A DNA stretch of 64,000 nucleotides from Blautia massiliensis (ex Durand et al. 2017) (GTDB lineage Bacteria > Bacillota > Clostridia > Lachnospirales > Lachnospiraceae): NCBI RefSeq assembly GCF_001487165.1, contig NZ_LN913006.1:2529220-2593219 (forward strand), written 5' to 3'. Position 1 is the stretch's first letter. Every line of letters begins with the position of its first letter. The notes under the pieces were generated by a model. That model saw only the letters and a program-made list of their open reading frames with translations. It had not been told where the DNA came from and ran no database searches. Both the position numbers and the translations under genes were made by a program. Shown one piece after another: positions 6,602 to 15,182 of this stretch.

Positions 6602-9397
6602 TTATCTTTTTTCAAGGTCTTCTACTTTCTTCTGATAAAGTTTCATCAGTCCCACAACACAGGCAGCTTCGCTTTTATAGGCTTCACTGCCTTTTGTGAA
6701 TCCGTATGCCTGCATGACTGCCATATCATTCTGGTGATGTGCTTTTCGCAGTTCCGGCGGCATGGTCAGTTCATCATAAAGATCTGCAAGGCTGCTATCC
6801 GGATATAATGCTCTGGCATCAAGGACTGCCTGTGCAGTCTGTTCGATTTTTTGCCGTTGCTGAGCGGTCGGTTCTGGCCATGGGAAATTATTGTAAACGA
6901 TTTTTATCGAATAATCATAATCGCTTTTTAGTCTCCCACAAACAACCCGCATCCATGCCATGTGTACATTTGATTCTAAGATTCCAAATTCATATAAGTC
7001 AGCATCTGGCATCAATCGAACCTTATTACTACATAAAACCGAGCTATCCATATATCCCATCGGAACATATCTCCTTCTCTGAGATGAGACTTCAGGAATT
7101 ACTATATACTGTCCTTTTGGCATATTCTCCACATGGAATCTTGTTGGCTTTTCAGCCAATTTAACCGTACCTTTGCTCGGACTTGATAATCGATATTCTC
7201 TAACTGCTTTAATCCGTTCCATACACAAAGGAAGTTTTCTTAATTCAGTCGGGCTGCATTCTCCCAACCAAAGACAATATCTTGGCGATCTGTTTATAAA
7301 TTCTCTCGAGCCATACCATTGGTGAAAGTATTTTTGAGCTTCCGGTTCTTGTTTTATAAACTCTTCCATTTCTTTTTTTTCAAAAAGATAATATCCACCA
7401 TCAATTGGCTTATTTCCAATTCCGATTTCTGGAATATTGCAGATAGGCTTATTTCTGCTCTCGACATATACATTCGCTGCATCCAAAAGATAACCATTGA
7501 TGTTTTTTGCAATTTGATATCGTTCATCTATGAATATTTTCTTTGGTTTATTATAAGGAGCAATACTAAATCCAATGATCACACAATGCACATGGGCCTT
7601 TATCTTTGCTTCACTATCCCACTGAAATGTTCGATATGCAAAATCAATATGTACGTCATTTTCCAATAGTGGTTTCCACAAATTAGCAACACTTTCTCCT
7701 TGGGAAACAGAATTTGTCGAAACCAATGCAGCTCGTATTGATGTATTCTTCATAAAATCTGCACATTTCTTATACCAGCAGCAAACGTAATCCATATTTC
7801 CGACATTTTTCCATCCCTTAAAAATTTCTCTTACATCATCTTTCTGTTCAGAACTCATTACTCTGGCACCAACAAACGGAGGATTTCCCATAATATATGA
7901 CACCTGATATTTCGGTACAACGCTCTCCCAGTTAATCTGCAAAGAATTACCTTCTACAATAAACGCATTTGTCGTCAACGGCAGAAAATCCAAATTCATA
8001 TGAACGATATCTTCTGTCTCTTTCATCATCTGGGATTCTGCAATCCACAATGCCGTCTTGGCAACTGTAACAGCAAAATCATTAATCTCAATTCCATAAA
8101 ACTGATCAATAGAAACATGAATCGGGGAAGATTCATCAAAGCCAAAAGTAATCTGTCCTCTCTGCAATTCTTTTATGACTTCGTTCTCCAATCGCCGTAT
8201 ACTGATATATGTTTCCGTAAGGAAATTTCCACTTCCCGATGCCGGATCAAGCCACCGGAGATTTGCCAGCTTCATCTGGAAGTCTCTCAGCTTTTTATCT
8301 TTTGTTCTCTGCACGGTTATCTGCTGAATTTCTTTCAGCTCATTTTTCAGATCGTCCAGAAACAGTGGATCAATGACCTTGTGAATATTCTCAATGCTGG
8401 TGTAATGCATACCGCCGGAGCGTCTTGTCTCTGGATTCAACGTACTCTCGAACACAGCACCAAATATGGTCGGACTGATTTCTGACCAGTCAAAATCTGC
8501 TGATGCTTTTTCTAATAAAAGATTTCTGATTTCATCCGTAAAAGGCGGAATCTCAATATCTTCATTTGCAAAAAGTCCACCATTTACATACGGAAAAGCT
8601 GCAAGCTGTGGGTTATCATCTTTCAAATAAGGATCTCTATCCTCCGGCTTTGTATCAAGGATCTGGAAAAGTTCAATCATTGCTTTTCTCATTTTTCTTG
8701 CATCAAATTCTTCCAGATAATCATGGAACATACCATGCTGTCCGAAAATGCCGGCATCCTCTGCATACAGGCAGAATACCATTCTGACACAAAGGATATT
8801 CAGACTTTTCATTGCACGCTCTGTTGTTGGATCGGCATATTGTTTTGCCAGTGCATCATACAGCAACCCTACAATTTCACCTGCGGCAATGGAAACTTCC
8901 ATTTCTCTCTGAAGATTTGTGTTTCCCTCGTCCACAAGGAACTGTAACCGATAATATTCTTTTTCCAGATTCTCCAACTGGATAATCTCCGGATCACCGC
9001 CCGGCTTTTCCATGTCATAAATATAGAATGACTGGAAATTACTGGTAACAATCCATCTCGGTCTTTTTGAATACGGCAATTCAGAAGAATATCTTTTTGC
9101 CTGTTCAAATGGTGTCAGCATAGATCCATCGGACTGTCGGATAGCAGCTGTCAGGCTCTTGTTGATACTTTTCTGTTCAATCATGACATGGGTTTTCTCG
9201 ATATACCCATCAATAAAACTGGTATGGTCAAGGTGTACCTGATCTTCAAAAGAAATAAACTGTGATATTTCCGTCACACCAAATACCGTTGTGAGAAGCT
9301 CCACCCAGAAAATCTGGCTGTCGCCTTTTTCATATCCACGGTCTTTCCAGTTTTTCGCAAATGCTTTCGCAGCTACTCTTTGTTGTGTATCTGTCAT
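6602..9397 (-). CDS. MmeI-like type IIL restriction-modification enzyme
   Basis: A single 931-residue polypeptide combines nuclease, adenine methyltransferase and target recognition. The N-terminal nuclease shows D63-x10-E74-Q-K76 (FIDGYIEKTHVMIEQK), a PD-(D/E)XK core. A helical connector follows at ~150-370. The gamma-class N6-adenine methyltransferase has the SAM motif DPASGSGN at 384-391 and the catalytic motif GNPPF at 504-508. The region ~620-850 is the probable target recognition domain, and a helical tail with repeated aromatic and proline residues ends the protein. MmeI-family enzymes methylate one strand of an asymmetric site and cut about 20 nt away. Length and motifs look intact, so it is probably active. 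A small HTH gene lies 15 nt upstream and may regulate it. Confidence 0.85.
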   Translation of the reverse strand: MTDTQQRVAAKAFAKNWKDRGYEKGDSQIFWVELLTTVFGVTEISQFISFEDQVHLDHTSFIDGYIEKTHVMIEQKSINKSLTAAIRQSDGSMLTPFEQAKRYSSELPYSKRPRWIVTSNFQSFYIYDMEKPGGDPEIIQLENLEKEYYRLQFLVDEGNTNLQREMEVSIAAGEIVGLLYDALAKQYADPTTERAMKSLNILCVRMVFCLYAEDAGIFGQHGMFHDYLEEFDARKMRKAMIELFQILDTKPEDRDPYLKDDNPQLAAFPYVNGGLFANEDIEIPPFTDEIRNLLLEKASADFDWSEISPTIFGAVFESTLNPETRRSGGMHYTSIENIHKVIDPLFLDDLKNELKEIQQITVQRTKDKKLRDFQMKLANLRWLDPASGSGNFLTETYISIRRLENEVIKELQRGQITFGFDESSPIHVSIDQFYGIEINDFAVTVAKTALWIAESQMMKETEDIVHMNLDFLPLTTNAFIVEGNSLQINWESVVPKYQVSYIMGNPPFVGARVMSSEQKDDVREIFKGWKNVGNMDYVCCWYKKCADFMKNTSIRAALVSTNSVSQGESVANLWKPLLENDVHIDFAYRTFQWDSEAKIKAHVHCVIIGFSIAPYNKPKKIFIDERYQIAKNINGYLLDAANVYVESRNKPICNIPEIGIGNKPIDGGYYLFEKKEMEEFIKQEPEAQKYFHQWYGSREFINRSPRYCLWLGECSPTELRKLPLCMERIKAVREYRLSSPSKGTVKLAEKPTRFHVENMPKGQYIVIPEVSSQRRRYVPMGYMDSSVLCSNKVRLMPDADLYEFGILESNVHMAWMRVVCGRLKSDYDYSIKIVYNNFPWPEPTAQQRQKIEQTAQAVLDARALYPDSSLADLYDELTMPPELRKAHHQNDMAVMQAYGFTKGSEAYKSEAACVVGLMKLYQKKVEDLEKR

Positions 9398-9412
9398 TGC
9401 AGCAACCTCCTA

Positions 9413-9619
9413 TTATTCATCATCTGTAAATTCCATCATCTCATCCACGGTGCAGTCCAGTTTCTTGCAAATTTTCTCAATCGTCTCCATTGATACATAT
9501 TGGTTTTTCCCCATCCGTGCAAGAATGTTTCCGCTGATCCCAGTAAGGTACTGCATTTCTATCCGCTTCATATTTTTATCTATGAGCATTTTCCATAATC
9601 TGTTATAACTTACGCCCAT
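9413..9619 (-). CDS. Cro/C1-type HTH regulator next to the R-M gene
   Basis: A 68-residue protein that is almost entirely one XRE helix-turn-helix. Residues ~5-60 read NRLWKMLIDKNMKRIEM, then a recognition helix (GISGNILARMGKN), then VSMETIEKICKKLDCTVDEMM, the usual XRE ending. It ends 15 nt before the MmeI-like gene and so is cotranscribed with it. In many R-M loci such proteins (C proteins) delay endonuclease expression; that role is inference here. A less specific reading is a generic XRE protein of gut Firmicute mobile elements. Confidence 0.8.
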   Translation of the reverse strand: MGVSYNRLWKMLIDKNMKRIEMQYLTGISGNILARMGKNQYVSMETIEKICKKLDCTVDEMMEFTDDE

Positions 9620-9765
9620 AAGCTACCTCCGTATTTTTCGTTCAAACATATTTTGATTATATCACGATTTCGTTAGGTTGAATATCTGTGTTTTTGATAT
9701 CTTCTGTAAAAATGGAAAAGAGGATGCATTTTGTCTAGGCATCCTCTCCAACCATTTATTCTAAA

Positions 9766-10098
9766 TTAATTAAATGGAATTTCTCCTTCAGATGCTTCCA
9801 TAAATCCGTCCTTATCTGTTTTCGATGTTTCTGATGAATCTACCCCAGCACCGCTGTCCTTGTTCTGGGCAAATTCATGTTCTTCCACAATCACATCTGT
9901 AGTATAAATTGTTTTCCCGTCCTTATCCTTATAACTACCGGTACTGATACGACCGCCAATCACAATCCTCATTCCTTTGTGAAGATATTTCTGTGCGAAC
10001 TCTGCACTCTTACCAAACGTGATACACGAAATAAAATCTGCTTCCTGTTCTCCGTCACGTTTATATCTTCTGTTCACTGCCAGAGTATAATTCTTCAA
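9766..10098 (-). pseudogene. ssb: Single-stranded DNA-binding protein, N-terminus missing
   Basis: The OB-fold core is clear (YTLAVNRRYKRDG, ADFISCITFGKSAEF, KGMRIVIGGRISTGSY) and so is the acidic tip ending EGEIPFN, which binds partner proteins. Normal SSBs begin with ~30 further residues (M-N-x-V-x-L-x-G-R-L-T-x-D-P); these are absent. The only start is a TTG at 10098 with a poorly spaced ribosome site, and an unrelated frame from ATG 10119 (MKLTEEIEELYSGS) runs across the junction. I infer a deletion that removed the first OB strand, so ssDNA binding is probably impaired. Confidence 0.75.
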
Positions 10099-10146
10099 TC
10101 TCCTCTGTCAATTTCATAGATTTACACCTGCCCTTTCCATGTTATC

Positions 10147-10326
10147 TCACTGTTTCAGATAACTCCGGTAACTATCTAGAACTGAATCAGTAACACCACT
10201 TTTATATATTTTACGAATATCAACAATCTGTTCATCTTTCAGCAATTTCAACCAATCCAGTAAATCTTTTCTGCTGTTTGCAAAATTGCAGCATCTTCCA
10301 TCTGCATATTCAATCCTGTATCTCAT
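10147..10326 (-). CDS. Small hypothetical protein, 59 residues
   Basis: Starts at ATG 10326 behind GGAGGA (6 nt spacing) and ends at TGA 10147-10149. The product (MRYRIEYADGRCCNFANSRK ...) is a small alpha/beta protein: two predicted strands around Y-A-D-G-R, then a basic helix (KDLLDWLKLLKDE). No family was recognised with confidence. The good ribosome site and its position between ssb and tnpV on the same strand support a real gene of the element. Confidence 0.6.
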   Translation of the reverse strand: MRYRIEYADGRCCNFANSRKDLLDWLKLLKDEQIVDIRKIYKSGVTDSVLDSYRSYLKQ

Positions 10327-10368
10327 ACGCTCCTCCTATACATATACCAATTCACTCAATACAATTTC

Positions 10369-10719
10369 CTACACACGATTCCTGATGTTGTTACACTGTC
10401 GCACCCATTCCATAGGATTCTGACTCTTCAGTTTCTCGGTAACTCCATCCGCAATTCTCATTTGTGTTTCAATCAGCTCATACCGTTCCTGTGCCTGTTC
10501 GTTAAGATCTGCCAGATAGCGATCCAGTTTTCCGGTCAACAAAAGATAAGAATACATCCCTGATTTATGTTTTTTCAGATATTGTTTCCGAAGTATTCCC
10601 CAGTAACCAATCGGTCGGTTTTCCTCCGGCAAGGCTAACATCGGCATGTAATAATCTCCCACCAGCACATAATCCAATCCATTGTTATCATCATGTATTA
10701 TTTTTCTCTGTTCACTCAT
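10369..10719 (-). CDS. tnpV: TnpV family transposon-encoded protein
   Basis: The product has the signature features of TnpV, first named in Tn4451-type mobilizable transposons: a strand-rich start with DYVLVGDYYMPML, then P-I-G-Y-W-G, a basic helix (LRKQYLKKHKSGMYSYLL), TGKLDRYLADLNEQA, and an ending EWVRQCNNIRNR. The start was moved to ATG 10719 because GAGGAG lies 6 nt upstream of it; the longer frame begins with TTG. TnpV's biochemical role is not established. It marks region A as a Clostridia-type mobile element. Confidence 0.85.
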   Translation of the reverse strand: MSEQRKIIHDDNNGLDYVLVGDYYMPMLALPEENRPIGYWGILRKQYLKKHKSGMYSYLLLTGKLDRYLADLNEQAQERYELIETQMRIADGVTEKLKSQNPMEWVRQCNNIRNRV

Positions 10720-10733
10720 GTTCTTCTCCTCTA

Positions 10734-10961
10734 TCAAATCTTCCTCTGCTCTCGCAGATACGCTTCAAATATACTTCTACGAATCAGTACTTTCTTCCCA
10801 ATCTTATATACTGCTCTGGCTTCATGTGCCATACGAACTACGGGCTTGATTCCCAGTCTGTAATATTCACATGCCATATTGTAGGTCACGTAGTCATGGC
10901 TCATAAATTCCAGATCTTCATCGTCAATCTCATCTGAAAACATCCATACATTACCGCTCAT
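10734..10961 (-). CDS. DUF6462-like small DNA-binding protein
   Basis: A 75-residue protein with the pattern of excisionase-like winged helices: DYVTYNMACEYYRLGIKPVV, then the A-x-x-A-x-A-V-Y-K-I-G-K-K-V-L-I-R-R strand pair and a final helix FEAYLREQR. It resembles its upstream neighbour and overlaps it by 11 nt, so the two are a tandem, probably diverged, pair. Such genes are common next to integrases or relaxases in gut Firmicute elements, where they may act as excisionase or recombination directionality factors; this role is inference. Confidence 0.7.
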   Translation of the reverse strand: MSGNVWMFSDEIDDEDLEFMSHDYVTYNMACEYYRLGIKPVVRMAHEARAVYKIGKKVLIRRSIFEAYLREQRKI

Positions 10962-11220
10962 CCATCATTTCCTCCCTGCCTTTTCCTGTCGCCGGTTCAT
11001 GGAATCGTTCCAGATAAGTATCAAAAATATCCCGATTAATCAGTACCGTTCCATCTATTCTGTAAATCGCACCTGCATCACTGGCAAGTTCAAATAATTT
11101 CTTATGAGAAATACTGTAAATAATCTCTGCCTGTTGATAACGCAGATACTGTCGGCGCAATTTTCTAAGCTACTCCGATACTTCCTTCATACTTGTGATT
11201 GGTTTATAATTTTTATCCAT
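10951..11220 (-). pseudogene. DUF6462 protein interrupted by an amber codon
   Basis: From ATG 11220 the frame reads MDKNYKPITSMKEVSE, meets TAG at 11170-11172, and continues LRKLRRQYLRYQQAEIIYSI to the end at 10951. The upstream piece is what a full DUF6462 N-terminus looks like, so the TAG appears to be a nonsense mutation within codon 17. Translation could restart at the TTG at 11160, but no ribosome site is visible there. The conserved core A-x-D-A-G-A-I-Y-R-I-D-G is intact. Confidence 0.65.
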
Positions 11221-11357
11221 GATATTTTCGCGTAATTCACTGTTTTACAGAAGTTGACTGCCGGGATATATTTTTTAGTGCGAAAAACACAATAAAAATC
11301 TGATTATCCGCTAAAACACAGTATCTATCAGCATTTTCAAGGAAACAAACACATCAA

Positions 11358-11379
11358 TTTACTACTTATTTACTACTAA
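11358..11379 (+). repeat. Tandem 11-bp integrase arm-type repeats, left end
   Basis: TTTACTACTTA is followed directly by TTTACTACTAA. A near-identical pair occurs at 43839-43860 in the same orientation, ~140 bp inside the right end. Tn916 integrase binds such DR2 repeats through its N-terminal domain; the assignment here rests on position and motif. Confidence 0.75.
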
Positions 11380-11476
11380 CGAATGAGCTTTGATACGCTA
11401 GTTTTCTTAGATATGCAAAGATATGGTACAGCACATCAGTATTGAAACAAGAAAAATTTAATATTTCATAGACTAT

Positions 11477-11504
11477 GGAACGCCTAACATGACGTTCCTT
11501 TTCT
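11477..11504 (+). promoter_or_regulatory. Stem-loop upstream of the surface-protein gene
   Basis: GGAACG pairs with CGTTCC around CCTAACATGA and is followed by TTTTCTATTT. The same layout, with a different stem, occurs at 22937-22960. It could be an attenuator or terminator in the leader of the adhesin gene. The stretch 11221-11566 holds no other gene: it contains the region A leader, the ICE end and the arm repeats. Confidence 0.5.
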
Positions 11505-11566
11505 ATTTCCAGCCATTCTTATTGGACGGCTATTTTATTACTCAAAACGAAAGGAGCATTAGACTT

Positions 11567-14500
11567 ATGAAAAAGATATTAAAGCGATTGTGTACGGGCT
11601 TCTTAGCTCTTGCAACTGTCGTTACTGCTTTACCGAGTACACCCGTTCATGCAGAAAGTAAGCAATACTGGACGGAAAGTGCAGAGCGTGTCGGTATCAT
11701 TGAAAAAGTAATGAATGACGGTTCTATCGGTTCTACATTCAATGAGGGCATGATGAAAGTTGAGGGCGAAACTGCCTATTGTATTGACATCAATACAGAT
11801 TTCAAAAATGGTTACAAGACCAGAGCTGACGCAAGCTCACGCATGAGTGCCGACCAGATTTCAGATGTGGCGTTATCCTTAGAGTATGTCAAACAGTATG
11901 GCGAAGCTCACAAGGAACTGAATTACAAGCAAGTCTATCTGTTGGAACAATGTGTTGTCTGGCAGAGATTGAGCGTACATCTTGGCTGGCAATGTGATAA
12001 CGTGCGAGCTTCTTATGATGAAATACCAAAGGCAACACAGGACGAAGTTTTCTCTGGTGCAAAAGCCTTTGTCAAAGAGAATAAAGGACGCTATGAATGT
12101 GGCGGTTATATCTACTCTGGCGAGGGGCAGGAATTAGGACAATTCTGGGCGAAACTGAATGTCGGAAATGCGAAACTACAAAAGACTTCCAGTAATACCA
12201 GCATTACAAACGGTAACGGGAATTACTCTGTCGCTGGTGCAATCTACGGTGTCTTTTCTGATAAGGACTGCACGAAACAGCTTGCCACCCTTACGACTGA
12301 TGAAAACGGAAATACAGATGTTGTAGAGGTAAAAGCAGGCACAGTCTATATCAAGGAATTATCCGCACCAGCAGGATATAAAGTAGATAAAACTGTATAT
12401 TCCTTAAAGATTGAAGCTGGAAAGACAGCGACATTGAACGTATCTGATACGCCAAAAGTAACGGACACTTTGATTGAGCTTTTCAAGATTGACATGGAAA
12501 CACAGAAAGACAATCCGCAAGGAAACGCTTCTCTAGCAGGTGCGGAATTTACATGGAAGTATTATGCAGGCTTCTATACTAAAGACAATCTCCCTGCCGA
12601 AGCTACTCGTACATGGGTTACAAAGACAATCGCTGAAACAGACAGCGACGGGACAACCCACTACATCACAAAATTAGCGGACGCATACAAGGTGTCTGGC
12701 GACAGCTTCTATATGCAAGACGGTAAAGCCGTTTTTCCACTTGGAACACTAACCGTTGAAGAAACGAAAGCTCCAAATGGCTACTTACTTGACGGTGCAT
12801 ATATGCAGGCTGGCGATAAGTCCGAACAGATTAAGGGCTTATATGTAACACAGATTACCGAGGACGGCGACCTTGCCGTATTATCTGGAAGTAACCAGTT
12901 TTCCGTTTCTGACAAGGTTATCCGTGGCGGTGTCAAAATTCAGAAACGAGATTTAGAAACGGGCGATACAAAGCCACAAGGAAGTGCCACTTTGAAAGAT
13001 ACTGCCTTTGACATCATTTCCTTAAATGATAATGCAGTATTGGTTGAGGGCAAGCTATACAAAAAAAATGAAGTGGTAAAGACAATTCGTACCGATATTG
13101 AGGGTGTCGCTTCTACTTCTTCTGACCTCTTACCTTATGGAAAGTTTCGTATCGTTGAAAGTGAAGCTCCAAACGGATATTTGACTGACGGTGCAAAACC
13201 GATTGATTTTACAATCACAGAAAATGGAAAAATTGTGGACTTAACCGACAAAGCCCATTCTATCTACAATCAGATTAAGCGTGGGGATATTGAGGGCGTG
13301 AAAATCGGTGCAGGCACACACAAGCGTCTTGCTGATGTTCCCTTTAGGATCACAAGCAAGACGACGGGCGAAAATCATGTTGTGGTAACTGATGATAACG
13401 GGCAATTCTCCACTTCTGCTGAATGGGCTTCTCATAAGCACAATACCAACGCAGGCAAGACCAGCGAGGACGGTATATGGTTTGGGACTTCTGAACCAGA
13501 CGACAGCAAGGGTGCATTACCTTATGATACTTACATCATTGAAGAAATGAAATGCGACAGCAACAAAGGTTTTAAACTTATCCCACCTTTTGAAATCGTG
13601 GTATCAAGAAATAACCTTGTGATTGATTTAGGGACTTTGACTGATGAATACGAAAAAGAAATCTCTATCCATACCACAGCGACCAGCAAGGACGGCGAAA
13701 AGACTATCCTTGCAGGAAAAGAGGTAACAATCGTTGATACTGTCAAATTAGACGGACTTACAAAAGGCACAAAATACCAGCTCAAAGGCTGGCAGATGTT
13801 AAAAGAAGAAAACACCGAGCTTATCATTGACGGGAAACGTGTAGAAAACGATTATACCTTTGTCGCTGATGATGAAGCTATGAAAGTGGAAATTTCCTAT
13901 ACATTTAATGCGTCTGCTTTAGGTGGCAAAAACCTTGTTACCTTTGAGAAATTGTATGATTTAAGCAATCCAGACGAACCCGTGAAAGTTGCAGAACACA
14001 AAGACATTGCGGACGACGGGCAAACGGTACTTATCACAGAGCGTATCATCAAAATTCATACGACTGCTACTGATAAGGACGGCAACAAAGAGCTTGAAGC
14101 TGGAAAAGACGTTACAATCATTGATACAGTAACCTTAGAGGGCTTAGAAGTCGGTACACAGTACAAACTTGTGGGCTGGCAGATGTTGAAAGAAGAAAAT
14201 ACAGAGCTTCTTATCAATGGAAAGCGTGTGGAAAGTGATTATACGTTTACTGCTGACAGCGAAACTATGAAAGTAGAAGTTGCCTTTACGTTTGACGCTA
14301 CTTCTCTTGACGGCAAACAGCTGGTAACTTTTGAAGAATTATACGATTTAAGCAATCCAGACGAGCCGAAGAAAGTTACCGAGCATAAAGACATTGAGGA
14401 CGAGGGACAGACGATTACCTTTAAGGAAAAACCAGAAGTCCCAGAAGAACCAGAGAAACCCGAAATACCGCAGACACCAGATACACCACATAAAACAAAC

Positions 14501-14617
14501 AGTCCAAAAACTGGCGATAGTACTAACCTTTACGGACTGCTTGCACTTCTTATGACTTCTGGTGCTGGGCTGGCAGGTATTTTCTTCTATAAACGCCGTA
14601 AAATGAAGAAATCATAA
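11567..14617 (+). CDS. Sortase-anchored thioester/VaFE-repeat surface protein
   Basis: The ATG at 11567 follows AAAGGAG and opens a signal peptide (KKILKRLC, hydrophobic GFLALATVVTAL, cut near VHA-ES). Residues ~45-190 form a thioester (TQXA) domain with C72 in AYCID and Q128 in LLEQCVVW as the likely Cys-Gln pair. Several SpaA/Cna-B-like domains follow, each with the K-A-P-x-G-Y type ending (SAPAGYKV, KAPNGYLL, EAPNGYLT). Two VaFE-type repeats follow (KLYDLSNPDEP and ELYDLSNPDEP), then a Pro/Glu stalk, the sortase motif SPKTGD, a hydrophobic helix and KRRKMKKS. The 1016-residue protein would be covalently attached to peptidoglycan and could hold cells together during conjugation or bind host surfaces; neither is proven. 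Confidence 0.88.
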   Translation: MKKILKRLCTGFLALATVVTALPSTPVHAESKQYWTESAERVGIIEKVMNDGSIGSTFNEGMMKVEGETAYCIDINTDFKNGYKTRADASSRMSADQISDVALSLEYVKQYGEAHKELNYKQVYLLEQCVVWQRLSVHLGWQCDNVRASYDEIPKATQDEVFSGAKAFVKENKGRYECGGYIYSGEGQELGQFWAKLNVGNAKLQKTSSNTSITNGNGNYSVAGAIYGVFSDKDCTKQLATLTTDENGNTDVVEVKAGTVYIKELSAPAGYKVDKTVYSLKIEAGKTATLNVSDTPKVTDTLIELFKIDMETQKDNPQGNASLAGAEFTWKYYAGFYTKDNLPAEATRTWVTKTIAETDSDGTTHYITKLADAYKVSGDSFYMQDGKAVFPLGTLTVEETKAPNGYLLDGAYMQAGDKSEQIKGLYVTQITEDGDLAVLSGSNQFSVSDKVIRGGVKIQKRDLETGDTKPQGSATLKDTAFDIISLNDNAVLVEGKLYKKNEVVKTIRTDIEGVASTSSDLLPYGKFRIVESEAPNGYLTDGAKPIDFTITENGKIVDLTDKAHSIYNQIKRGDIEGVKIGAGTHKRLADVPFRITSKTTGENHVVVTDDNGQFSTSAEWASHKHNTNAGKTSEDGIWFGTSEPDDSKGALPYDTYIIEEMKCDSNKGFKLIPPFEIVVSRNNLVIDLGTLTDEYEKEISIHTTATSKDGEKTILAGKEVTIVDTVKLDGLTKGTKYQLKGWQMLKEENTELIIDGKRVENDYTFVADDEAMKVEISYTFNASALGGKNLVTFEKLYDLSNPDEPVKVAEHKDIADDGQTVLITERIIKIHTTATDKDGNKELEAGKDVTIIDTVTLEGLEVGTQYKLVGWQMLKEENTELLINGKRVESDYTFTADSETMKVEVAFTFDATSLDGKQLVTFEELYDLSNPDEPKKVTEHKDIEDEGQTITFKEKPEVPEEPEKPEIPQTPDTPHKTNSPKTGDSTNLYGLLALLMTSGAGLAGIFFYKRRKMKKS

Positions 14618-14840
14618 GGCGGTAACAGTATGAGAAAAGGAAAATCACGCTCTCCGCCGATACCGTATCGGCAGACTTCCGCTTATTCTGGCTTGTCTGC
14701 CAACAACCTGCAAGAACACGGATAGTCAAGGGTGCGAAGCATTGATTTTACCCTTTACTATCTGTGGGATTGCTGGTACTTTCCAAACCGCCAGAATAAG
14801 AAATCACAATCAAATATAGAAAGAAACGAGGTAAAACAAT
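14618..14840 (+). other. Leader region before the DUF961 genes
   Basis: No convincing long gene lies here. A 31-codon frame (ATG 14630 to TAG 14723-14725, starting MRKGKSRSPPIPYRQ) has only a weak ribosome site. An 11-bp perfect inverted repeat, CTTATTCTGGC (14682-14692) and GCCAGAATAAG (14790-14800), encloses most of the stretch and could close a long stem-loop. The segment would be the 5' leader of the transfer operon. Confidence 0.4.
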
Positions 14841-15167
14841 ATGGAAATGAAATATGTCGTGCCAGATATGGCACAGTCTTTTGGAACTCTTGAATTTGCA
14901 GGCGAAAGCGAGCCAGTCTTTGAAAGAGATAAAAATAACCGCAGGGTCTTAGCCAGACGAAGCTATAACCTTTATTCTGACGTACAGAAAGGCGAAAATG
15001 TTGTAGTGGAAATTCCCGTGCAGGCTGGCGAAAAGAAGTTCAAGTATGAACAGAAAGTAAAACTTGTCAATCCGAAGTTATACGGCAGAGGTTACGCAAT
15101 CGGGGATATGGGACATACCGATTATGTGTTGCTTGCTGATGATATTGTAGCAGTTGAAGAAAAGTAA
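14841..15167 (+). CDS. DUF961 (YdcP) protein, Tn916 Orf23-like
   Basis: A 108-residue soluble protein with the DUF961 layout: an N-terminal strand F-G-T-L-E-F, R-x-Y-N-L-Y-S-D-V, and the closing V-K-L-V-N-P-x-x-Y-G-x-G-Y with Y-V-L-L-A-D-D-I. DUF961 genes start the transfer module of nearly all Tn916-like elements, where two copies precede the coupling protein. In ICEBs1 the homologues (HelP-like) aid element helicase processivity, so a DNA-replication accessory role is plausible. It is followed 15 nt later by a second family member. Confidence 0.85.
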   Translation: MEMKYVVPDMAQSFGTLEFAGESEPVFERDKNNRRVLARRSYNLYSDVQKGENVVVEIPVQAGEKKFKYEQKVKLVNPKLYGRGYAIGDMGHTDYVLLADDIVAVEEK

Positions 15168-15182
15168 AGGAGTGAAGCATTT

